Below the pieces are notes generated by a model. The model was not told where the DNA came from, ran no database searches, and worked only from the letters and a program-made list of their open reading frames with translations. From Collimonas silvisoli (GTDB lineage Bacteria; Pseudomonadota; Gammaproteobacteria; Burkholderiales; Burkholderiaceae_D), in contig NZ_JAGQEG010000017.1 in NCBI RefSeq assembly GCF_018305005.1, forward strand, positions 1 through 64,000: a stretch of DNA of 64,000 bases, written 5' to 3'. The translations under genes and the position numbers were made by a program. Below are positions 34,201 to 42,426 of the stretch, piece after piece; the stretch's first letter is position 1, and every line of letters starts with the position of its first letter.

Positions 34201-35514
34201 ATGTCAGCACAGTTTCATTCATCCGACATAGGCGCAATGCCGGTCGCAAGGCGCAATCCCTGGAAAGAAATTTGCGCAGCCAGTATCGGCAACGCGCTGG
34301 AATTCTACGATTTGCTGATCTACGGATATTTCGCGATTGTGATCGGCAAATTGTTTTTCCCCGCCGCGGACGAGACCACGTCTTTGCTGCTCAGCGTCGG
34401 CACATTCGGCATTTCCTTCGTCATGCGCCCGCTCGGCGCCGTTATCCTGGGTTCGTATGCCGACCGGGCCGGGCGCAAGGCATCGCTGACGCTGTCGATT
34501 CTTTTCATGATGGCAGGCACGGCGATGATTGCTTTCGCACCGACCTATTCCCAGATCGGCATCCTCTCGCCGCTGATCGTCATCGCTGCCCGCATGCTGC
34601 AAGGTTTTTCAACCGGCGGAGAATTCGGTGCGGCGACCGCTTTCATGGTTGAGCATGCGGACGCCAAGCGGCGCGGCTTCTTCGCCAGCTGGCAATTATC
34701 GACACAAGGTCTGGCCACGGTACTTGCAGCCGGCGTCAGTGCATTTCTCAGTTATGCGTTGACGGAGAATCAGTTGAATGACTGGGGCTGGCGGGTCGCC
34801 TTTTGCGTTGGCTTGCTGATAGGACCGGTTGGCCTGTATATCCGCAGCCAGATCGACGAGACGCCGGAGTTCAAGAAACTTGCCGCCGTCAAGCCAGAGA
34901 AATCGCCGCTGAAGGTAGTGCTGGTTAACGATCGTTTGAATCTATTGCTGGGTATCGGCGTAGTTGCTGGAGCGACTGCCTTCAACTACGTCCACAAAGT
35001 GTACATGCCGACTTACGCGTTGAAGCAATTGCATATTCCAGCGACGTCTTCATTTCTCGGCGCAATGGTGACAGGTTTCGTCCTGATGGTGACGGCGCCG
35101 ATGTTCGGCACACTGTCGGATCGCTATGGACGATTCCAGGTACTGTCAATTGCGATGATGATGATCGGCGCCACTTCATACCCGTTATTCCTGATGTTGA
35201 CCACCTGGCCAACCGTGACGACCCTGATCGTCGTACAGGCGGTAGTCGGCCTGTTGCTCGCCGCTTGTCTTGGACCGATACCGGCCATGCTGTCGGACAT
35301 TTTTCCGACCAGCACCCGCGGCACCGGATTAGCGCTTAGCTACAATTTTTCAGTGACCATATTCGGCGGCTTTTCGCCTCTGATCGTTACCTGGATGATT
35401 GCTTTCAGCAACAACAAGATGGCGCCCAGTTTTTATGTAATGACAACCGGGTTGATCAGCGTTATCGCGGTGCTTGCTCTGGGCCGCCGGATGGCGCGCC
35501 GCAAGCCGTTTTAA
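34201..35514 (+). CDS. MFS transporter, metabolite:H+ symporter (MHS) family
   Basis: 437 residues, about 12 membrane segments. MHS/ShiA/ProP-type features: SIGNALEFYDLLIYGYFA at the start, GSYADRAGRKASL (loop 2-3 motif), ARMLQGFSTGGEFGAATAFMVEHAD and RGFFASWQLSTQGLA. Probably imports a small carboxylate or zwitterion with protons. The following gene encodes an AstE/AspA-like amidohydrolase, so an N-acyl or succinylated amino acid is a plausible substrate. Confidence 0.92.
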   Translation: MSAQFHSSDIGAMPVARRNPWKEICAASIGNALEFYDLLIYGYFAIVIGKLFFPAADETTSLLLSVGTFGISFVMRPLGAVILGSYADRAGRKASLTLSILFMMAGTAMIAFAPTYSQIGILSPLIVIAARMLQGFSTGGEFGAATAFMVEHADAKRRGFFASWQLSTQGLATVLAAGVSAFLSYALTENQLNDWGWRVAFCVGLLIGPVGLYIRSQIDETPEFKKLAAVKPEKSPLKVVLVNDRLNLLLGIGVVAGATAFNYVHKVYMPTYALKQLHIPATSSFLGAMVTGFVLMVTAPMFGTLSDRYGRFQVLSIAMMMIGATSYPLFLMLTTWPTVTTLIVVQAVVGLLLAACLGPIPAMLSDIFPTSTRGTGLALSYNFSVTIFGGFSPLIVTWMIAFSNNKMAPSFYVMTTGLISVIAVLALGRRMARRKPF

Positions 35515-35551
35515 AATCCCGTTTTTTTTCATTACGCATTCACATCATTTC

Positions 35552-35586
35552 TGCCGGATCGCCAGGAGCATCCGGCATTTTTTTTT
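35552..35586 (+). terminator. Rho-independent terminator after the MHS transporter gene
   Basis: TGCCGGAT-CGCCAGGAGC-ATCCGGCA stem followed by nine T residues. It lies only 19 bases before the next start codon, so the next gene probably has separate or read-through control. Confidence 0.9.
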
Positions 35587-35604
35587 CAAGCAGGAGTGGA
35601 ATCT

Positions 35605-36591
35605 ATGAATACCTTGGAACAAATTCGCGCCAAGTTGCAAGTCTATCCAATGGAGGTGACGTTTCCCGACATCCGCAGATGGCAGCATGGAAATACCGGC
35701 GTCGATTACGTGCATGCATTCGACAGTGGCATAGCCGGTCCGCACGTGATGATCATGGCGCTAACGCACGGCAACGAAGTCAGCGGTGCGATCGCGGTCG
35801 ACAAGCTGCTGCGCGCCGAATTGCGCCCGCTTAAAGGCCGCGTCACGCTCGGTTTTGCGAACGTCGAGGCCTATCATCGTTTCGATAGCAGCAATCCGGA
35901 CGCAACCCGTTTTATCGATGAAGACTTGAATCGCGTCTGGTCGGCATCCCGCTTCGACAGCGGCGACGACACCTTGGAATTGCGCCGCGCGCGGGAATTG
36001 CGTCCAATCATCGATAGCGTCGATTTTTTGCTGGATCTGCATTCGATGCACGAAGAAGCACCGCCTTTATTGCTAAGCGGGCCGTTGCAAAAAGGCATCC
36101 GCTTTGCTGCGGAAATCGGCGCGCCGCAACATGTGATCGTCGACGCCGGTCATCCGAACGGAAAACGGATGCGCGACTATGGCGGCTTTGGCGACGCAGC
36201 CAGCCCGAAGAATGCCTTGCTGATCGAGAGCGGACAGCATTTTTCACTGCGGAGCCGGGACGTTGCACTGGATGCCGCGGCGCGCTTCCTGATCAAGACC
36301 GGGGTCGTCGCGGCAACCAAGCTGGACAATTTTTTGACCCGAGGCGAAATCTTGACTCAGCACTTTTTCCAGGTAACTCAGCCGGTCGTCGCGGACACGA
36401 CAGATTTTGAATTTACTCAAGATTTCCGCGGGCTGGAGTTGATCGAGCACGCCGGCACCGTCATCGCGCGCGACGGCGAACGGGAAATTTCCACACCTTA
36501 CGACAACTGCGTCATCATCATGCCGTCGCTGCGCCATGTGGCCCCCGGCGTAACGGTGATGCGTCTGGCCAAGGTGCTTGACGATAGATAG
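35605..36591 (+). CDS. Succinylglutamate desuccinylase/aspartoacylase family hydrolase
   Basis: 328 residues from ATG 35605 (SD CAGGAG; a GTG at 35596 overlaps it). Zn-binding and catalytic features of the AstE/AspA family: THGNE (His55, Glu58), DEDLNRVW (about 106-112), DLHSMH (His146) and LLIESGQH. Hydrolyses an N-acyl amino acid in family members. Substrate here unknown; paired with the upstream symporter. Confidence 0.9.
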   Translation: MNTLEQIRAKLQVYPMEVTFPDIRRWQHGNTGVDYVHAFDSGIAGPHVMIMALTHGNEVSGAIAVDKLLRAELRPLKGRVTLGFANVEAYHRFDSSNPDATRFIDEDLNRVWSASRFDSGDDTLELRRARELRPIIDSVDFLLDLHSMHEEAPPLLLSGPLQKGIRFAAEIGAPQHVIVDAGHPNGKRMRDYGGFGDAASPKNALLIESGQHFSLRSRDVALDAAARFLIKTGVVAATKLDNFLTRGEILTQHFFQVTQPVVADTTDFEFTQDFRGLELIEHAGTVIARDGEREISTPYDNCVIIMPSLRHVAPGVTVMRLAKVLDDR

Positions 36592-36749
36592 CCGGCGACG
36601 GCGGCGTAGGGATCACGGAGAAAATTCGGGCAGATCGGCGGCGGGTTGAAGCAAAAGTACGAGAAAAAATACGAAAAGCAATACGAGATTATTTCCATTG
36701 TTCTGCAAGATTGGAAATCCATTCACATATTCAATAATAAGAGCTCAAA

Positions 36750-37904
36750 ATGCGACGTAGAAATATTGTTATCAGATTGGTCGTATTCGTGGCAGCGGCG
36801 CATGTATTCTTTTCGGCACATGCCGGAGAGCAGGCCGATATCGTTCTTGGTCAATCCGCTCCGTTAAGCGGTAGCTTCAGTGAAATGGGCGAAGCCTATC
36901 GAGACGGCGCGCAAATCTACTTTGAAAAAATCAACAAGGAAGGCGGCGTCAATGGCCGGCGCATCCGTTTAATCACTTTGGATGACGGCTATGACGCCAA
37001 ACGCGCTCAAGCCAACACCACAGAATTGATCGAACATCATCAGGCGCTGGCGTTGTTCGGCCACATGTTCACCAATACAGTCTTCGCTTCGCTGCCGATA
37101 GCCACTGCTGCCGGCGTACCTTATGTCGCACCGTACGCTGGCAATGAGTCGCTATATGCACGGCCTACAAATCGCATCCTGTTCATGACGCGCGCCAGCT
37201 ATTCCAATGAACTGGACGCTCTATTGCGCCATGTACAGGCAATGGGATTATCGCGGGTGGCGCTGGCGCGCTACGATAGCGCCGGCGGCTTCGCTTTGCA
37301 AAAAGACCTGGAAGAAAAATTGAAGGCAATCAAGCTGGCGCCGGTCGGCGTGGTGACGATGCAGCTCAATTCACTTCAGCCGGCCGACGCTGTACTCAAG
37401 ATAGTAAAGATGCATCCGCAAGCGATCATACTCGGCGTCTCCGGTGACGACGCCGTCGCCTTCGTGCAGCATTTCAATCAGGCCGCCGATAAGCTGCCGG
37501 TTCAATTTCTCGCGCGCAGTCTTATCGGCGGACATCAGCTGGTTGTAAAACTAGGTAAAGAAAGCAGAGGCATCGTGATATCGCAGGTGGCGCCGTCGCC
37601 GTTCAATGGCGAGACCCATATCTCCCTTGAATATCAGGCGGCGTTGAAAGCCGCGAATGCCGCTGGACGCAAATTGACGGCGAGCTATATCGGTTTTGAC
37701 GGCTACATCGCAGCGAAAGTATTGGTGGAAGGACTAAGGCGCGCTGGCCCGAATCCCAGCAGGCCGGCTCTGACCAAGGCGCTCGAAACGATGCATCACT
37801 GGGATGCCGGCGATTTCATCGTGAATTACGATGAAACCGACCATACAGGTTCGAAATTCGTCACGGTTACGGTGATCGGCGCGGGCGGTCATTTCATCGA
37901 ATGA
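36750..37904 (+). CDS. Branched-chain-type ABC substrate-binding protein
   Basis: 384 residues with a signal peptide (AAAHVFFSAHA|GEQA) and the Peripla_BP_6 fold (IVLGQSAPLSGSFSEMGEAYRDGAQIYFEKINKEGGVNGRRIRLITLDDGYD; SYIGFDGYIAAKVLVEGLRRAG). No permease or ATPase genes adjoin, so it is an orphan component or a sensory binding protein. Confidence 0.9.
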   Translation: MRRRNIVIRLVVFVAAAHVFFSAHAGEQADIVLGQSAPLSGSFSEMGEAYRDGAQIYFEKINKEGGVNGRRIRLITLDDGYDAKRAQANTTELIEHHQALALFGHMFTNTVFASLPIATAAGVPYVAPYAGNESLYARPTNRILFMTRASYSNELDALLRHVQAMGLSRVALARYDSAGGFALQKDLEEKLKAIKLAPVGVVTMQLNSLQPADAVLKIVKMHPQAIILGVSGDDAVAFVQHFNQAADKLPVQFLARSLIGGHQLVVKLGKESRGIVISQVAPSPFNGETHISLEYQAALKAANAAGRKLTASYIGFDGYIAAKVLVEGLRRAGPNPSRPALTKALETMHHWDAGDFIVNYDETDHTGSKFVTVTVIGAGGHFIE

Positions 37905-37982
37905 CACGGAAAGCGCTGAAACGCCCCACCGGATGGCCGGTAAAATCATCGGAGCGATCAAAGATTCAATAGAAGGCGAGGT

Positions 37983-38441
37983 TCAGGGAGTTTCTTCGGC
38001 TGAAACTGTATTCATGAAGAAGGCGACGCCCTGGTTTACCGCACACGCGTAGCTAATCTGCTCAGCCTTGCGAGCATATGACGGCAAGGAAAACACATCC
38101 ATCGTAAACGTCACCGCTTGATCCGGCTTGACCTGGTAGCGCAGGAACTGCCAGATAGGCTGGCCGCTACGGTCGACCGTGGCATGGCCGTCGGCGAAAC
38201 TGAGCGTGCCGTCCGGAAGAATCCGGTATGCGTCAATCTTGAGGCCGCCGCGGACTGTGCCGGGGGATGTGGCGCCTGCGGCAGGACTGCATTTAGCAAG
38301 ATCGAGCACCACCGAGATCGGCACACCTCGGCCGAGAGCCTTTTCCACGTCGGCGAGACTTGATAATTGAACTGTCGGATTGGCATGAACGGAAAGCGCA
38401 AACGCCATGCCTGAAATTGCGATAATTGGACTGCGAAGCAT
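37983..38441 (-). CDS. VirK family secreted protein
   Basis: 152 residues with signal peptide (MAFALSVHA|NPTV). The VirK pattern is visible: LSSLADVEKALGRGVPISVVLDLAKCSP, GLKIDAYRI, FADGHATVDRSGQPIWQFLRYQVKPD. VirK proteins occur in Agrobacterium and other plant-associated bacteria; role unknown. No PIP box was seen upstream. Confidence 0.8.
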   Translation of the reverse strand: MLRSPIIAISGMAFALSVHANPTVQLSSLADVEKALGRGVPISVVLDLAKCSPAAGATSPGTVRGGLKIDAYRILPDGTLSFADGHATVDRSGQPIWQFLRYQVKPDQAVTFTMDVFSLPSYARKAEQISYACAVNQGVAFFMNTVSAEETP

Positions 38442-38508
38442 GCAAATCTCCTCTTCTGCAAGTTATAAAAACGGATGAATCCTAGGGGCTGAAAACAAGG
38501 TGCTGCCG

Positions 38509-39426
38509 CTATTGCCCGGCCTTTATGCGTCGCACGTCGCTGATATAGGTTGACGCGGCCAGCGGCACGAATCCGGCAAAGCGCGCGTAGCGGTCGCCGT
38601 TCTCGAACAGATAGCTGGCGAACGCAGTAACTTCAGGTTTGGCCAATGCCGATTGGGCGATGTAGACGTACAGCAGCCGGGTTAGCGGCTCGTAGGCTCC
38701 CGACAGCACCGAGCTTGCATCCGGTATCACGGCCCCTTTCCCGAAATTGACCGGCACCGGACGGACATTTCCCTTGTGTCCGACCGACGCACCAAGAGAG
38801 ACGAAGCCAATGGCGTTGATATCTTCCGATACCGCATCGATAATCTTGTCATGGTCGCTAAATATCGTGGAGTCGCCACGCAAGAAACCTCGCATGGCAT
38901 TCACGCGCTCCGTGAAGAACATGGTCGTCCCTGACTTGGTATCGGGCGATACGATTTTCAGCGGCGCATCGTTGTAGGCGGCTCTCACCTGATTCCAGCG
39001 TGTTATTTTACCGAAGGACTCGGGATGAAAAATCGATTTCAACTCTGCTATCGTCAAGTCATTGGTCCAATTGTTCGACTTGTTGACGATCACCGCGACG
39101 GCGTCGTAAGCGATTGGCAGCTCGATATAGGAAATTTTTTTATCCGCACACGCTTTGGCTTGATCGGCCTGTATCTTATTCGATGCCGGCACGATGTCAG
39201 CCGCGCCTTTGCAAAGGTCCTTGAATCCGACGCTGGTTCCCTTGAATTCAGCCTTGATATCACTTTTACTACCGCGCTGATATTGCGTAATGGCAGTGGT
39301 GATCAGATTTTCTTCCGTATCGGAACCGGAAATACGAACGTCGGCATGCGCCAGTGTCGAACTTAGTCCAAAAACAAAAAACAGCGTAGCGCTGGCAAAG
39401 CGGAGATACATGCTGCAAATTTTCAT
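38509..39426 (-). CDS. PstS-like phosphate/anion-binding protein
   Basis: 305 residues from ATG 39426 (a longer frame reaches 39582 but lacks a signal). Signal peptide SATLFFVFGLSSTLAHA|DV, then the PstS-type pattern: ISGSDTEENLITTAI, FKGTSVGFKDLCKGAADIVPASNKI, and SPDTKSGTTMFF. Cluster II PBP fold. No pst transport genes adjoin. Confidence 0.85.
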   Translation of the reverse strand: MKICSMYLRFASATLFFVFGLSSTLAHADVRISGSDTEENLITTAITQYQRGSKSDIKAEFKGTSVGFKDLCKGAADIVPASNKIQADQAKACADKKISYIELPIAYDAVAVIVNKSNNWTNDLTIAELKSIFHPESFGKITRWNQVRAAYNDAPLKIVSPDTKSGTTMFFTERVNAMRGFLRGDSTIFSDHDKIIDAVSEDINAIGFVSLGASVGHKGNVRPVPVNFGKGAVIPDASSVLSGAYEPLTRLLYVYIAQSALAKPEVTAFASYLFENGDRYARFAGFVPLAASTYISDVRRIKAGQ

Positions 39427-40009
39427 CTTGTCTGCTTTCGTATTATTGATATTTTCAAAAACCCATTCTTTTTTTTGTCGCATACGCCAGCCCTGCACAA
39501 ACCTTGCCTCTGGAGACGAGAAAATATGGGTGCAACAACGCAGTGGCGGGTTCTGTCTAGATAGCTTTTGCCGGCAGGTCATGTGACGCCGCGACCAGCC
39601 ATTGCTGCACCGTTGCGCTCACCGCATGCAGCATATGCAACAGCTCCAACCATTTCTATCGCGGGCCGCCGACGCGATGCATAAATGAGCCAGTATGCCG
39701 AGACGGGTGTAGAAAACTATCGGGAAAGGTAGGTCTTTTGGTAGGGTTTTTCCTACGCCCCCTGCTACCTGTTTGCGTCTGCACCAACCAGCCTTCTCTG
39801 GGGCTTTCGTGACGGCTCACCAGTTTTCAGTTTAAAGCGGGGGTGTTCACACTTCGGACATTTTGAAATTGCCATTTTTTACGCCCCAAAAAAAAGGTTA
39901 ACTGAAGCACTAAACGGGCAGCGCACATCCGCTGGTTTTTGGTGAACGGTGGGACGAGCCTTGCTTCGTGAAGTTGGCCACGATGAGGGGCATCGTTTTC
40001 TCCGCCCAG
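39427..40009. other. 583-base gap, no gene recognised
   Basis: Between the PstS-like gene start and the ADP-ribosyltransferase-like gene stop. It contains a small GTAGG-GTTTTT-CCTAC hairpin near 39738-39755 and nothing else that I can identify. Confidence 0.6.
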
Positions 40010-41806
40010 TCAGCGGGTAGGCAACACCATCGCGTGTACGATATGGGTAATCCCCGACTCCTGGCTGCCAAAGCCGTCCTTGTCGCCGCGATGAGTCGCC
40101 TCCGTGACTTCGTGAATGTACAGGCGTGTATTTGCAGGAAGTACGATTTCCGACTCGTTGGGAATTTTTGATATGGAACCGTTGCCCGGCGCCGAGCCGC
40201 CGCCCAGGAACAATCCCTTCACGCCATGGCCGACCGTGAGTTTCAGATGGACATTCCCCGTATACAGATCAGGCCGGGTCGAGGTGGACATGAGCGCGGG
40301 CTCCTGCAGCACCTTGCCGGTGGCATTCAGGAGCTGCTCCATAAACGGCTCTTCGACGTTGATCTTGCGGGATAGCAGCGTGCCGTAAGCAATTTCGCTG
40401 CCGGCGTTGCGAATCGCTGCGTCGGCAGCCTTGGCGATGGCGCTCGGCTTGCCTGCGCGCAGCGAAGCATTGATTTCCTCGAATCCGAAGTACGTGTAGC
40501 TGTGAACAGCCTCCCGTTGGGCGGCCGGCAGTTTTGCGAGGCCTACCAAGGTCTGGGCGGCGTAAACGGATGTGTCGTGAGTGCGATGCGGCACATCGAG
40601 CGGCCACGGTGGCTCGCCAAAGGTGCCGAGCTCGACGAACTTGGCGACGTTCTTCACGCGCGTGCCGCTTGGATTGCCTTTGTATGCCGGAAACGCTTTG
40701 TTCAGCGCTTTCAGCGCGTGCTCGGTATTACGAAACTTCGACAGGTCGGGCTGTGCAGCCACGCACCATCTTTTGATGTATTGCTGCCGCTCGATCAGCT
40801 TCGCGGCCAAGGCCATACGATGCGCCGGGCTGCCCGGACCATGGCGGCCCACGAGTTTCGTGATGGTAGCGGCCGGCAGACCGAGGACAGCCTTCGCGCT
40901 GCGCACGACATCCTTCGTGGTCATTGCCCCATAGACGGCGGCAGAGGCACGGTTGACGTCAGGGTTGCGCATGGTTTCCAGCTCTCCTACCTTGTCGGCA
41001 AACGCGTCTCCTTTCTTGCCGCCCATGGCGCGATATTCGAGCGCACCGCCCGGGTCGATGTGTACCGCTCGCCCCTGGTGGAAGAGCACATTGTCTTGCG
41101 TCAGGCCCACTGAGTCCCAATTGGCCAGCCACGCGTGCGCTGCGAATGTCTGCTGCATGCTATTAACATGGGCGTCATCGCGCGCATTGAATGGTTGAAC
41201 GCTGTCCAGCCATCGAGAAGCGACCCCCAATCCACCTCTGTGCTTGCTGCCGAGATCGACCAGTTTCATTTCGGCCGTATGTGCGCCGACAGCATTCAAG
41301 AGATGCGATGCGAACACCTCGCTCTTGGCCATGTCGTCATTGCCGTATCCTTTGACCAGCCACTTTTGTCCATGCCGATCGGTGTATAGGGCGCCGGCGG
41401 CCGTGCCCCCAGGCTTTGCTCCCACACACGTCCAGCTAGAAAGACTATCGGATGCGGCAGCGAGTGACGTGGACGGCAATCTGCTGGCAGAGCCCCGGAG
41501 ATCGCTGGCCTGATCCAGCGGCACCGAACCCGACGACGAGCCGGCCGTGAAGTGCCGCTTGGGCGCTGGCGGGGATTGTCCGGCGCTCGTCCCAATCCGC
41601 GTGCGGGGTGCCCGGGTCTCGTGCCCGTCCGGCTGAGGCGCACGTTTCTTGAGTTGCTGCAGTTGCGCCAAGCCGGTCGAAGAACCCGCCAGGGAGGACG
41701 TGTCGCGCGCTTGGGAAGGCCGTTGCCTTGTGCTTGCATCTTGCGGTGCAGGTGCTTGCGAGGAAGGCGAAAAGCACCGGAGAAACGGTGTCAGCAGGTT
41801 GGTCAT
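40010..41806 (-). CDS. Candidate bifunctional type III effector: kinase-like domain plus ADP-ribosyltransferase
   Basis: 598 residues. Residues 1-120 are Ser/Pro/Arg-rich and disordered (export signal). About 140-265 resembles a HipA/PI4-kinase-like fold: KWLVKGY (Lys152), Glu163, NWDSVGLTQDN (Asn229, Asp231, Asn239) and HIDPGG (Asp251). The C-terminus (about 420-575) has the R-S-E order of ADP-ribosyltransferases: LLSRKI (Arg480), MSTST (507-510) and NESEIVLP (Glu551-x-Glu553), followed by ANTRLYIHEV. A PIP promoter lies just upstream at 41880. Activities are inferred from motifs; chaperone partner not obvious. Confidence 0.75.
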   Translation of the reverse strand: MTNLLTPFLRCFSPSSQAPAPQDASTRQRPSQARDTSSLAGSSTGLAQLQQLKKRAPQPDGHETRAPRTRIGTSAGQSPPAPKRHFTAGSSSGSVPLDQASDLRGSASRLPSTSLAAASDSLSSWTCVGAKPGGTAAGALYTDRHGQKWLVKGYGNDDMAKSEVFASHLLNAVGAHTAEMKLVDLGSKHRGGLGVASRWLDSVQPFNARDDAHVNSMQQTFAAHAWLANWDSVGLTQDNVLFHQGRAVHIDPGGALEYRAMGGKKGDAFADKVGELETMRNPDVNRASAAVYGAMTTKDVVRSAKAVLGLPAATITKLVGRHGPGSPAHRMALAAKLIERQQYIKRWCVAAQPDLSKFRNTEHALKALNKAFPAYKGNPSGTRVKNVAKFVELGTFGEPPWPLDVPHRTHDTSVYAAQTLVGLAKLPAAQREAVHSYTYFGFEEINASLRAGKPSAIAKAADAAIRNAGSEIAYGTLLSRKINVEEPFMEQLLNATGKVLQEPALMSTSTRPDLYTGNVHLKLTVGHGVKGLFLGGGSAPGNGSISKIPNESEIVLPANTRLYIHEVTEATHRGDKDGFGSQESGITHIVHAMVLPTR

Positions 41807-41842
41807 GGGGGTTGCGTTGGCGCGTCGGCTTCGAATCTTCGA

Positions 41843-41904
41843 ATGCTAGCGATTTCCGTCCGTTGACATGGGCGAAAAGGCGAAGGGCTGGCGTGCAGCC
41901 CGAA
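41843..41904 (-). promoter_or_regulatory. PIP/hrpII promoter of the ADP-ribosyltransferase-like effector gene
   Basis: Minus strand TTCGG-N15-TTCGC at 41904-41880, 31 bases, then TAGCAT (YANNNT) at 41848-41843; ATG is at 41806. Confidence 0.85.
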
Positions 41905-42161
41905 CGGTCACTTGTCACCGCTCCGCCAGTCATGACCTATGAGCGGGCTGTCGGATAACAGGCGGTGGAGAGGAGGAGAACGGACCGCTTGGCGCGGTCA
42001 TCGACCACGATCGCAGCGTCCGGTTTATCACGGAACCGGTCAAGCCAGCGCGCTGACAGCGGAGACCCCATCGCAGGCATCCGCATTCGATTTTAAGAGA
42101 CGGAAGACGGGTTCGTGGCACGCATGCCATACCCGACAATTTTGAATGACCGTCAACAATC

Positions 42162-42223
42162 TTCGGAACAGGCGCTTCCATTTCGCGGCGGCAAATTTCG
42201 TTGAACACTTATCCCGGAATAAT
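42162..42223 (+). promoter_or_regulatory. PIP/hrpII promoter of the 42427 effector candidate
   Basis: TTCGG-N15-TTCGC at 42162-42186, then AATAAT at 42218-42223 (31 bases). It leaves a ~190-base leader before the ORF. Divergent from the box at 41880. Confidence 0.75.
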
Positions 42224-42426
42224 CCGCCAAAGCGCCATTCGCGCGAGCACGCGGATTTTTCATCGATGATGTCTATCGGCCGGCCCGCGTTTCCGAAATC
42301 CCGAACATGGCTACTCACGTGCGGGCGTCAGCTATCGATTGACCGGATCTTCAGCGCTATCGGCGGTGCAGGCTGCCTGGAACCTGTTTCCATAAAACGC
42401 CCAAACACCTTTTCTGGAAAAATGCA

